The notes below the pieces were generated by a model. It did not search any database, was not told the origin of the DNA, and saw only the letters and a list, made by a program, of their open reading frames with translations. A DNA stretch of 6,997 nt, from assembly GCA_016194725.1 (NCBI GenBank), contig JACQAW010000455.1, positions 1 through 6,997 of the forward strand, given 5' to 3'. Of the stretch, positions 1 to 6,389 are shown in pieces. Position numbers and translations under genes: made by a program. Source of the stretch: Deltaproteobacteria bacterium. Its GTDB lineage: Bacteria > Bdellovibrionota > UBA1018 > UBA923. Every line of letters starts with the position of its first letter. The stretch's first letter is position 1.

Positions 1-1
1 G

Positions 2-406
2 ATTGCCGGCGACCTCATAACGTTTGACCTGCTCCGCAAATCGTTTACCGATAAAATCGCCGCGTTCGCGGCGGCGGTGAGCGGTGGCAACCAGGCACGC
101 ATGCGGAAGGCCAGCACAGTTGTCTTGTACGATCTAATGAAGGAAATGCGCGACAACGCCGCAGTCAACGGCGACAACTTCAAGAAGAACAAGGCTGCCG
201 GCACGAAGCTGATGGCTTTTATCAATACGGCCTTGAGCAAGACCGGCCAGGAACGCCGGGGCATGCTGCAGCTGTACCCGAGCCTGGAAAATGCGCGCAC
301 GCAGGTCGAGGCCGACGGCTGGTTCAAGAGCACGCCCATCAAGGACGTGCTCAAGCCCCTGAAGAACGCCTATAATCAGGAAGTTCTGGGCCGTAAAGGC
401 GCCTAG
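2..406 (+). CDS. C-terminal part of an unidentified protein (5' end outside the window)
   Basis: The reading frame is open from the first bases of the window to a TAG at 404-406, giving 134 residues of a gene whose start lies upstream. A GTG at 77 could serve as an internal start, but the frame continues upstream with no stop and codes plausible protein (beginning IAGDLITFDLLRKSF), so a truncated gene is the better reading. The visible part has no Cys, is rich in Lys, Ala and Asn, and looks mostly helical, with a basic tail ending GRKGA. I see no membrane segment, catalytic motif or known domain and cannot name a family. It ends 13 bp before the end of the convergent subtilase gene. That it is a real gene is likely; its function is unknown. 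Confidence 0.65.
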   Translation: MAGDLITFDLLRKSFTDKIAAFAAAVSGGNQARMRKASTVVLYDLMKEMRDNAAVNGDNFKKNKAAGTKLMAFINTALSKTGQERRGMLQLYPSLENARTQVEADGWFKSTPIKDVLKPLKNAYNQEVLGRKGA

Positions 407-419
407 CCCCGGACTTTGA

Positions 420-1595
420 TTAAAAGTGCAAAGTAACCAGCGGCGCACCGGTGCTCGCGCCCCGCGGCCACACCTTGATTGCGCAACCTGCAATCGCGGA
501 CCCGCGTTGTTCCCGCGTGTATTTGCCCGGCCCTGCTTTGGCAAGAACGCGCAGCCGGCCCTTTTTGAGCGCGAAAGAACTTAGAGAAAAAAGAGCCGGG
601 TCGGGCTTTTTCGCGCAATCCCACTGCGCCAGATCCACATCAGCGACGTCCTTGTTCAGGGTCACCTCGAAATCGGCATCGCCATTGGGCGAAAAAAACC
701 GCGCCACCGTATTAGGCTCGCCCGTCAGGCGTCGCAGCTCGCGCAGAAAGGCGTCGGAGTCAAACGCTCCGAATCCGAGCCGCAACGGAACTTCGGCCAG
801 CGGCGGTGGTGGAATCCACATCTCCATCGGCCTCGTCGCCGACGCCCTTAGCAGATGGCGCACCGTAGCCGGCTGCAGCCCTGGCGCTCTTCGCAAGGCT
901 TCGGCAACCACGCCACTTACCGCCGCCGCCGCGTAGCTTGAGCCGGAAGCATCGTCGGGTTGTCCCACGACCACCAGATCGAGCGGCTCGCCGAAGTTCA
1001 TGATCGGATCGAACTGCTCGAGCGACTTTTGCGCGCCCACGACAATCGCCTCGGGATAACTCTGTGGATAAATCTTCGCCAGATCGTCGGAACGGAAGGG
1101 ATTGCTAACGCCCGTGCCGGCGGCGCTAACCAGCACCACACCCTTCGCATTTGCCTCGGAAACGGCGGCCGCGAGCTCGGGCGAACCCTTGTTCATGCCG
1201 GCTGAAATATTAATGATGCGCGCGCCGTTGGCCACCGCGAAACGAATGCCGGCGGCCAGATCCGCGGGCGTCATTCCGGCACCGCTCTTCGTCATCTTGA
1301 CAGGAAGAATTCGGCAGCCGCTGTTGCCGCAGTACTGGGTCACCAGCAGCGCTACTTTCGTACCGTGACCACTGGAATCGGATACGTCGCTATTGGAGTC
1401 GAAGAAGTTATATCCGGGCTTTGCGGCCAGCCGCGAGGCGATTGCGGGAATTCTGGAGTCCACGCCGGTATCCAGAATGGCGACAATAACGGGATTGAGC
1501 CAGCCGCGCACGTAGCCGGTTCGCCACTCGAGCAGCAGAAATATAAAGAGAAAAAAAACGAAGGCACCACCCATGATCGGGCCAAGTCGTTTCAC
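420..1595 (-). CDS. Membrane-anchored subtilisin-family (S8) serine protease or pseudoprotease
   Basis: 391 residues. The N-terminus (MKR, then a hydrophobic stretch at about residues 9-22) looks like a signal anchor or uncleaved signal peptide, placing the catalytic domain in the periplasm or outside. The S8 fold is clear: Asp42 in AILDTGVD, His77 in SGHGTKVA, the NISAG strand near 129-133, YPQSYPEAIVVGA at 176-188, and Ser220 in GSSYAAAAVSG. Two things differ from the family. The position of the oxyanion Asn (usually AAGN) is Thr161 in SAAGTG, and the Ser motif GTSxAxP lacks its Thr and Pro. There is no room for an I9-type propeptide, since only about 35 residues precede the catalytic domain. 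A C-terminal region of roughly 125 residues (from about 265) contains FFSPNGDADF at 300-309 and Cys327 and Cys371; Cys89 and Cys94 form another close pair. The start is a GTG at 1593-1595 that overlaps the proC stop in a GTGA, so translation is probably coupled; an ATG at codon 8 is the alternative. The fold is secure; activity is uncertain. Confidence 0.9.
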   Translation of the reverse strand: MKRLGPIMGGAFVFFLFIFLLLEWRTGYVRGWLNPVIVAILDTGVDSRIPAIASRLAAKPGYNFFDSNSDVSDSSGHGTKVALLVTQYCGNSGCRILPVKMTKSGAGMTPADLAAGIRFAVANGARIINISAGMNKGSPELAAAVSEANAKGVVLVSAAGTGVSNPFRSDDLAKIYPQSYPEAIVVGAQKSLEQFDPIMNFGEPLDLVVVGQPDDASGSSYAAAAVSGVVAEALRRAPGLQPATVRHLLRASATRPMEMWIPPPPLAEVPLRLGFGAFDSDAFLRELRRLTGEPNTVARFFSPNGDADFEVTLNKDVADVDLAQWDCAKKPDPALFSLSSFALKKGRLRVLAKAGPGKYTREQRGSAIAGCAIKVWPRGASTGAPLVTLHF

Positions 1596-2401
1596 TTTTT
1601 GCCCAAGCTCTTGCTGCGTTTGGCGGCGGCCAGCACCGCTTTGATCAGCGTCACGCGCAGCTTGCCCTCTTCCAGGGCCATAAGCCCGTCAATGGTGCAG
1701 CCGGCAGGCGTCGTGACCTCGTCCTTCAAAGCGGCGGGGTGTTCACCACGCTCGAGCACCATGCGCGCCGCCCCTGCCATGGTCTGTGCCGCCAGCAGCG
1801 TGGCGGTTTTTCTGGGCAATCCCACCTTCACGCCCGCCTCGCTCAAAGCCTCAATGATCAGATAGATATAAGCCGGTCCGCAGCCGCTCAGGCCGGTGAC
1901 TCCGTCCATCAGCGGCTCCTCAAGCGCAATGGCGCGGCCAACGGTATTGAAAATATTTTCGGTCAGGCGCATGTGCTCGGCCTTCACGCCCTGGCCCGCG
2001 CAAAAAACCGTCATGCCTTCGCCGATCAGGCACGGGGTGTTCGGCATTGCGCGCACAACCGCGGCACGTCCGCCGCTCCACTCGGAAATTTGAGCGGTTG
2101 TAACCGACGCGCAAACTGAAATAATAAGGTGGTCGGCCGTAAGCTTGGATGCCAGCTCGGAAAGCACGGTCTGCGCCTGATGTGGCTTTACGCAAAGTAC
2201 GAGTACTTTACTGCCAGCGGCGAGCTTCTGGTTGTCGGTATGGCACTCCACTGCCAGGCGCTTGGTGGCTTCGGCCGCGCTTTCTATTGAGCGCGTGGTG
2301 GCCTGAAAAGCGAAGTCTTTGGAGTGCTTCGACGCCTGCAGCCCTTTAATCAGGGCTTCGCCCATTTTACCCAGTCCCAGAATTCCGATGCGAGTCGCCA
2401 A
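1592..2401 (-). CDS. proC: Pyrroline-5-carboxylate reductase
   Basis: 269 residues, normal for the family. It catalyses the last step of proline synthesis in the cytoplasm, reducing 1-pyrroline-5-carboxylate to proline with NAD(P)H. The N-terminal Rossmann motif is GILGLGKMGEALIKGL (residues 6-21). It is followed by VKPHQ at 71-75, MPNTP at 119-123 leading into LIGEGM, and the C-terminal P5CR signature around residues 228-246 (DEVTTPAGCTIDGLMALEEG). Translation starts at a TTG (2399-2401). This is supported by an AAGGAG ribosome site six bases upstream, by the start falling directly before the Rossmann strand, and by the 11 bp gap after the proA stop. The 3' end overlaps the subtilase gene by 4 bp. 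The order proB-proA-proC in one run differs from E. coli, where proC is separate. Identification is very secure. Confidence 0.97.
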   Translation of the reverse strand: MATRIGILGLGKMGEALIKGLQASKHSKDFAFQATTRSIESAAEATKRLAVECHTDNQKLAAGSKVLVLCVKPHQAQTVLSELASKLTADHLIISVCASVTTAQISEWSGGRAAVVRAMPNTPCLIGEGMTVFCAGQGVKAEHMRLTENIFNTVGRAIALEEPLMDGVTGLSGCGPAYIYLIIEALSEAGVKVGLPRKTATLLAAQTMAGAARMVLERGEHPAALKDEVTTPAGCTIDGLMALEEGKLRVTLIKAVLAAAKRSKSLGKK

Positions 2402-2407
2402 GGCTTG

Positions 2408-2413
2408 CTCCTT
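2408..2413 (-). promoter_or_regulatory. Ribosome binding site of proC
   Basis: Read on the minus strand, AAGGAG at 2413-2408 lies six bases before the TTG at 2401 and abuts the proA stop (TAA at 2415-2413). It decides in favour of the TTG start, which is the only start codon at a suitable distance before the GILGLG motif. Confidence 0.8.
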
Positions 2414-3678
2414 TATTTTCTGATTTGGCCCGTGCCGTCGATAAGCCAGCGCGTGTTCGTCAGCTCGCGCAGCCCTACCGGCCCACGAACGTGCAGTTTT
2501 TGAGTGCTGATACCGAGTTCACCCCCCAAACCCAGCTCAAAGCCATCGGTAAAGCGGGTCGAGGCATTCCAATAAACCGCGGCCGCGTCGATGCGGGCCT
2601 GAAATTCGCGCGCGACGGCTTCGGTTTTCGTGATGATCGACTCCGAATGGCGCGAGCCGTGTTTTTCGATATGCGCTATGGCTTCATCGAGCGAGCCCAC
2701 CACGCGGCAGTTCATTTTCAAATCAAGGTATTCGGTATCGAACGAGGTCGTCGTGGCCGCATGCACGTCGGATTGGCCCTTGAGCAGCTGAACCGATTCG
2801 GCGTCGCCAAACCATTCCACCTTGCTGGCAGCCAGACGTTCGTGAAGTCGGGTTAAAAAATCGCGGGAAATTCGGCGGTTCACCAGCACGGTTTCCAGCG
2901 AGTTGCACACGCCCGGACGCTGGCATTTCGCGTTCGCGATAATTTTGACGGCCATCGGCTGATCGGCGTCTTCGTGCACGTAGACGTGGCAAAGGCCACG
3001 GTCGTTCTTGATAATGGGCATGCGCGCGTGGTCGACCACGAATTTGATCAGCGCATCGCCACCCCGGGGCACGACGATATCGATATAGCTGGCCTGCTCG
3101 AGCAGAAATTCCGTCAGTTTGCGGTCGGGGTCGGTAATTCCCCAAAGTGCCGCGCGGTCAAAGCCCTGCGACTCCAGCGCGTCGCCCAGAATGTCGTAAA
3201 GCACGGCGGTGGTGCGCATCGACTCTTTTCCGCCGCGCAGAATAATAACGTTGCCTGCCTTGAAGGCGAGCGAAAAAGCCTCGACGGCTACGTTCGGGCG
3301 CGACTCAAAGATCATTAAAATCACGCCCAGGGGCGAGCGCAGGCGACGCACCAGCAGCCCATTGGCCAGCGTCTTGCGCTCGACTTCTTCGTTCACGGGA
3401 TCTTCCAGCCGGGCCACCTGCCCGAGGCTCTCCACCATCTGCGCGATACGCGGGACATCAAGCAGCAGGCGATCGCGAAACGCATCGCCGGCGTCGGCGG
3501 CCAGCGTATTCAGGTCTTCGGCGTTCGCGGCAAGCACCTGGCCCTTGCGCTGATCGAGCAGCCGGGCGGCTTCGAGCAAAACAGCGTTCTTGCGACCGGT
3601 GTCGGCACTGCGCAGCTGCTGGGCCGCGGCTTTGGCGGCTTGCAAATGGGCTATATTCGGCGCAAGATTCTTCGTCAT
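2413..3678 (-). CDS. proA: Glutamate-5-semialdehyde dehydrogenase (gamma-glutamyl phosphate reductase)
   Basis: 421 residues, close to the 417 of E. coli ProA. It reduces gamma-glutamyl phosphate to glutamate-5-semialdehyde with NADPH, the second step of proline synthesis. Family landmarks are seen in order: SPLGVILMIFESRPNV at 115-130, ILRGGKES at 146-153, VPRGGDALI at 203-211, the catalytic-cysteine segment QRPGVCNSLET at 253-263 with Cys258 as nucleophile, and YWNASTRFTDGF at 369-380 followed by LGLGGELGIST. The frame stays open 88 codons upstream, but that extension lies inside proB and resembles no ProA. The ATG at 3676-3678, five bases after the proB stop, gives the standard N-terminus. 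No strong ribosome site precedes it, so it is probably translated by coupling with proB, as is common where the two proteins act together and pass on the unstable glutamyl phosphate. The proC gene follows after 11 bp. Confidence 0.98.
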   Translation of the reverse strand: MTKNLAPNIAHLQAAKAAAQQLRSADTGRKNAVLLEAARLLDQRKGQVLAANAEDLNTLAADAGDAFRDRLLLDVPRIAQMVESLGQVARLEDPVNEEVERKTLANGLLVRRLRSPLGVILMIFESRPNVAVEAFSLAFKAGNVIILRGGKESMRTTAVLYDILGDALESQGFDRAALWGITDPDRKLTEFLLEQASYIDIVVPRGGDALIKFVVDHARMPIIKNDRGLCHVYVHEDADQPMAVKIIANAKCQRPGVCNSLETVLVNRRISRDFLTRLHERLAASKVEWFGDAESVQLLKGQSDVHAATTTSFDTEYLDLKMNCRVVGSLDEAIAHIEKHGSRHSESIITKTEAVAREFQARIDAAAVYWNASTRFTDGFELGLGGELGISTQKLHVRGPVGLRELTNTRWLIDGTGQIRK

Positions 3679-3683
3679 AATTT

Positions 3684-4460
3684 TCAGCGGGCCCGAATTC
3701 GGGTACCCACTGTTTCGTTTCCAGCCACGCGGGTCAACACGTCGGGCAAATCGCCCTTCACCAGCCAGGCCTCGATGCCATTGCGCGAGGCTTCGCCGGC
3801 CGCACTCAACTTCGAATACATGCCACCCGTGCCACGCGAGGAGCCCGCCGAGGTGCCGGTCTGAGCCAGAAGTTTTTTTGAAATACGGTCGAGCGTGTGA
3901 ACCAGGCGCGCGTTCTTGTTTTTGCGGGGATCGGAATCGCACAGGCCCTCGACGTCGGTCAGAATCACCAGGCGCTCGGCGCGCATGACCCCCGCTACCT
4001 TGGCCGAAAGCGAGTCGTTATCGCCGAATTTGATTTCCTCGGTGGCAACCGCGTCATTTTCGTTAAGAATAGGCGTCACATCCCATTTCAAGAGCTGCTC
4101 CAGCGTATTGGCGAAATTCGCACGGCGTTGTTTATTGGCCAGATCATCATACGTCAAAAGAACCTGCGCACCAAGCATGCCCGAGGTTTGCAAGGCCAGA
4201 TTATACAGGTCCATGACCAGTGGCTGGCCTATCGCACTAAGGGCTTGCTTTTCAGACAAGGTACGGCGTTTGCTGTTCTTGAATTTCGTGCGTTCGGTAG
4301 CCGAGGCAATCGCGCCCGAAGTCACCCAGATGACTTCGATTCCATGCTGGTCTTTAAGACGGGCCAGCTGCTGCATCCAGGCGCGGGCCAGCAGCGGCCC
4401 CCCTGAACACACCATATTGCTGCCTGCTTTGATGACCCACCGCCGGCGCTTGCGTTTCAT
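3684..4460 (-). CDS. proB: Glutamate 5-kinase, short form without a PUA domain
   Basis: 258 residues, against 367 in E. coli: the amino-acid-kinase domain is complete and the C-terminal PUA domain is absent. It phosphorylates glutamate on the gamma carboxyl with ATP, the first and usually proline-inhibited step of the pathway. Visible motifs: VIKAGSN at 9-15 with Lys11 for phosphate binding, VTSGAIAS at 46-53, AIGQPLVMDLY at 76-86, TPILNENDAV at 129-138, KFGDNDSLSAKVA at 144-156, ILTDVEGLCDSDP at 166-178, and RGTGGMYSKLSAA at 209-221 with Lys217. The N-terminus is unusually basic (MKRKRRR). The ATG lies 3 bp after the ferritin-like gene's stop and is preceded by AGGA eight bases upstream. Natural PUA-less glutamate kinases exist in other bacteria, so this is not a truncated pseudogene: the stop is followed directly by proA and the kinase core is intact. 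Confidence 0.95.
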   Translation of the reverse strand: MKRKRRRWVIKAGSNMVCSGGPLLARAWMQQLARLKDQHGIEVIWVTSGAIASATERTKFKNSKRRTLSEKQALSAIGQPLVMDLYNLALQTSGMLGAQVLLTYDDLANKQRRANFANTLEQLLKWDVTPILNENDAVATEEIKFGDNDSLSAKVAGVMRAERLVILTDVEGLCDSDPRKNKNARLVHTLDRISKKLLAQTGTSAGSSRGTGGMYSKLSAAGEASRNGIEAWLVKGDLPDVLTRVAGNETVGTRIRAR

Positions 4461-4463
4461 CGT

Positions 4464-4901
4464 TCAGGTCCTGAGCATCTTATCCATTTCATAGATATGC
4501 GCCTGCTCTTCGCCCATGATCTTGCGAGCCCAATCTTCGAGCGCGATATTCTGATCGCGCGCCAGCTCGAAAAGCTCGACGTACTTGGCCATACCTTCGC
4601 GTTCAAACGTGAGGGCTTCGGTGAGCATGGTTTTTACATCATGCTTGTGGCCCTCGGGCGTGGGGCGCACCTTTACGGTAGGATGGCCGCCCAATGCCGT
4701 AATCCATTCGCCGCATTGCGTAGCATGGTTCATTCCATCCGTGGCATGGCCGCGAAGCCAGCCTGTGATTGGAATGCGGCTGGCGCCAAACATCATAAAA
4801 GAGTAATGCAAATAGCGGGTCACGCCGCTGATTTCAAACTCCAGAATTTCATTCAATTTTTGGACGATCGCGTCGGTGTCTTTTTGTTTTCCTGAACCCA
4901 T
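4464..4901 (-). CDS. Bacterioferritin-like protein, first gene of the proBAC operon
   Basis: 145 residues, slightly shorter than typical bacterioferritin (about 158). Ferritin-like four-helix proteins store or oxidise iron in the cytoplasm. Compared from memory with E. coli Bfr, the di-iron ligands map as Glu23 (Glu18), His59 (His54), Glu100 (Glu94), Glu132 (Glu127) and His135 (His130), in segments EFEISGVTRY, DGMNHAT, TFEREGMAKY and GEEQAHIYEM. The Glu51 equivalent is Gly56 (codon GGA), with an Asp just before it; Met57 matches the haem-ligand Met52. Ferroxidase function is therefore uncertain, and it could be a related ferritin-like family rather than true Bfr. The frame extends upstream to 4961, but the ATG at 4899-4901 has a strong AAGGAG eight bases before it and gives a family-like N-terminus. 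The stop lies 3 bp before proB, so the two genes are very probably co-transcribed. Confidence 0.87.
   Translation of the reverse strand: MGSGKQKDTDAIVQKLNEILEFEISGVTRYLHYSFMMFGASRIPITGWLRGHATDGMNHATQCGEWITALGGHPTVKVRPTPEGHKHDVKTMLTEALTFEREGMAKYVELFELARDQNIALEDWARKIMGEEQAHIYEMDKMLRT
4469..4472 (-). promoter_or_regulatory. Ribosome binding site of proB
   Basis: AGGA on the minus strand, inside the last codons of the ferritin-like gene, with eight bases to the proB ATG. ProB can thus be loaded on its own or by ribosomes finishing the upstream gene, whose TGA lies 3 bp before the ATG. Confidence 0.55.
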
Positions 4902-4909
4902 GGTTGATT

Positions 4910-4915
4910 CTCCTT
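4910..4915 (-). promoter_or_regulatory. Strong ribosome binding site of the ferritin-like gene
   Basis: AAGGAG on the minus strand with eight bases to the ATG at 4901. It fixes the start at 4901 rather than at the in-frame ATG at 4961, which would add 20 residues including three Cys not expected in this family. It is among the best Shine-Dalgarno matches in the window and fits the first gene of an operon. Confidence 0.8.
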
Positions 4916-4926
4916 CTTTGAAAGCT

Positions 4927-4936
4927 GAGCATGCTC
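4927..4936. repeat. Perfect 10 bp palindrome in the divergent intergenic region
   Basis: GAGCATGCTC reads the same on both strands. It lies 26-35 bp upstream of the ferritin-like start, so it is within the probable leader or promoter of the five-gene operon. It could be an operator half-site pair or chance. It does not look like an AT-rich Fur box. Confidence 0.3.
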
Positions 4937-4954
4937 GACAATAAGCAGAAATAC

Positions 4955-4982
4955 AAGACAAGCATGACGCGCGCTGTATAGT
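4955..4982 (+). promoter_or_regulatory. Possible sigma70-type promoter of the exported-protein and prepilin pair
   Basis: TATAGT at 4977-4982 matches the -10 consensus at five of six bases. AAGACA at 4955-4960 matches the -35 consensus at four of six, with a 16 bp spacer. A start near 4989 would leave a leader of only about nine bases before the ATG at 4998, cutting into the weak AAAGAG ribosome site at 4985-4990. That makes the call tentative. No convincing promoter was found by eye on the minus strand for the ferritin-proBAC operon in the same 96 bp region. Confidence 0.28.
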
Positions 4983-4997
4983 AGAAAGAGCTGGTCT

Positions 4998-6386
4998 ATG
5001 AAATCGCCGCTCATCCTAACCATCTTGATTTTGGCGACGTCTGCCTATGCCTGGGGCTCCGATGCCGAGGTGCAGCCTCTGGCTCCAAACCTGGCGCGCA
5101 TTATTCTGCGAATGATCGACGCGCACGGTGAAATTCAATCGGGTGGGCACGTTACGCGAATGGAATGGGTGTGGTCGAAGGCCACGCCCACGGACGTCAT
5201 GGATAGCCCTGCACTTCGTGTCTGGCTCGAAACCCAGCTGCCTGAGGACTGGCAGGTGGAAAAGATTTCGGGTACCGCGGTAACGGTTGCTCAAGGTTTC
5301 GGAGCCGGCCCCATTGGCAAGACCCAGACTTTCGCGGTCGACCTGCGCGCCCGCAACGGCAGCCTGCGCATGATCTTTCGCGATCACCGAAATCGGATGT
5401 CCGAAAACACTCTGGCCATTCAGCTGAACGTCGGGCGCCCGTACGTCATCATTCGCCCCGAATGCACCGCTCAACACGTGCATCTGCTGGCCAATAAAGT
5501 CGAAGCACGCCATCTGTTCGTGGGACTGAGCTGCGTGGATACCGGCGACGGCGTGGACGTATACTTTTTTCGTTCCAATGAAAGCAAATGGGACAACCAG
5601 ACCCCGGGTCTCGTGCGCTTCGACCCGGAAGGAAAGTACATCGCCTTCAAACAGCATTTCGGAAAACCTCATCTGGAAATCAAGACTCCACGAGGCCTTT
5701 TTCAGGTGGGTACGATTGACGACCAGGGACGGGGAACGGACTATTCCGTTTTTTTCCAATCCAACACGTCATTGCCCAGGCATCTCGAGCTTTACGCGGG
5801 CGCGGCACTGGTGCGTTGCCATCTGAATGAAAAATCACATGACGTGGCGCTGACCCAATATGCGTTCAATGTGCGAGTTGGCGCGAAGTACCCACTCATT
5901 CCCGACACGCTGTTCGCCTCGCTTGATTTCAACGGCGACGTCGTGGCCCTCGAGCACGGCCCCCGGGACGTCCCCCAGGCGCATTTTTTTGGCCTGGACG
6001 GACTTATCGGCTATCGCCTGCCCCTGGGTTTGGAATTCGTGGACCTCACGATTTACGGCGGCTGGTATTATTGGGCCGTGCACGTTGCCACCAATCGCTA
6101 CGGAATCGGCCCGCTGGGCGGGCCCGAGGGATTTTTGACCCTGGGAAAAATAAAGGATGGCAGCCGGGGCTGGCAGATCTGGATGAAGTACGCGACGATC
6201 GGCGATCATGGACAGCTGCTGAGCACCTTTGACCACGAGCTGGGTATCGGCGCGCTGCTCGAGCTGAGCGAGCACTCCACGCGGCCCTTTGCCCTGACCG
6301 CGGAATTCAAAAACGCCCATGCCGTGTCGCAGCCCAATCAAATCGAGCTCACCGCGATTTCGTTGGGAATCAGAAAGGAATTTTAA
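4998..6386 (+). CDS. Exported, probably outer-membrane-associated protein of unknown family
   Basis: 462 residues. The N-terminus is a Sec signal peptide: Lys2, a hydrophobic core at residues 4-13, and a likely signal peptidase I cut after SAYA (18/19). I do not recognise the family. Residues from about 45 to 230 are beta-rich with short alternating strands (such as TVAQGF, TQTFAVDLRA, LRMIFRD) and hold Cys156 and Cys179, which could pair. The second half, about 250-462, has repeated strands with aromatic ends and Gly-rich turns (HLELYAGAAL, GLDGLIGYRLP, DLTIYGGWYYWAV, WQIWMKYATIG, HELGIGALLEL) and ends in SLGIRKEF. A C-terminal Phe after an alternating strand is the usual signature of outer-membrane beta-barrel proteins. 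The picture is a periplasmic domain joined to a small barrel, but this is inferred. The ATG has a weak AAAGAG before it. The prepilin gene follows after 3 bp, suggesting joint work in envelope or pilus biology. Confidence 0.85.
   Translation: MKSPLILTILILATSAYAWGSDAEVQPLAPNLARIILRMIDAHGEIQSGGHVTRMEWVWSKATPTDVMDSPALRVWLETQLPEDWQVEKISGTAVTVAQGFGAGPIGKTQTFAVDLRARNGSLRMIFRDHRNRMSENTLAIQLNVGRPYVIIRPECTAQHVHLLANKVEARHLFVGLSCVDTGDGVDVYFFRSNESKWDNQTPGLVRFDPEGKYIAFKQHFGKPHLEIKTPRGLFQVGTIDDQGRGTDYSVFFQSNTSLPRHLELYAGAALVRCHLNEKSHDVALTQYAFNVRVGAKYPLIPDTLFASLDFNGDVVALEHGPRDVPQAHFFGLDGLIGYRLPLGLEFVDLTIYGGWYYWAVHVATNRYGIGPLGGPEGFLTLGKIKDGSRGWQIWMKYATIGDHGQLLSTFDHELGIGALLELSEHSTRPFALTAEFKNAHAVSQPNQIELTAISLGIRKEF
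6374..6379 (+). promoter_or_regulatory. Ribosome binding site of the prepilin gene
   Basis: AAAGGA inside the last codons of the preceding gene, ten bases before the TTG at 6390. It supports a TTG start, because the next in-frame ATG (6414) would fall exactly at the mature +1 residue and remove the whole leader peptide. Confidence 0.6.
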
Positions 6387-6389
6387 AAT

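Noticed and set aside
413..434. Inverted repeat ACTTTG/CAAAGT between the convergent genes as a bidirectional terminator
   Set aside because: The six-base stem is AT-rich with a ten-base loop and no clear T-tract follows it, so it does not meet the pattern of an intrinsic terminator.
134..544. A 136-codon minus-strand open frame across the convergent gene ends
   Set aside because: It overlaps the C-terminal ends of two better-supported genes in other frames and shows low-complexity Arg/Ala-rich content typical of shadow frames.
3689..3708. Clustered ApaI, EcoRI and KpnI-type sites as a cloning-vector polylinker
   Set aside because: The bases encode the continuous C-terminus of ProB in frame and flow directly into proA, so the sites are incidental.
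3679..3942. An 88-codon N-terminal extension of proA, open in frame
   Set aside because: It lies entirely inside proB in another frame, does not resemble ProA sequences, and the internal ATG at 3678 gives the standard family N-terminus.
4902..4961. A longer start for the ferritin-like protein at 4961
   Set aside because: The added 20 residues (with three Cys) are not typical of the family, and the strong AAGGAG lies correctly for the ATG at 4901.
5016..5759. A 247-codon open frame antisense to the exported-protein gene
   Set aside because: The plus-strand frame has a signal peptide, a start spaced well from the intergenic region and coherent beta-rich protein. The antisense frame has no ribosome site or recognisable domain and is a by-product of GC-rich coding bias.
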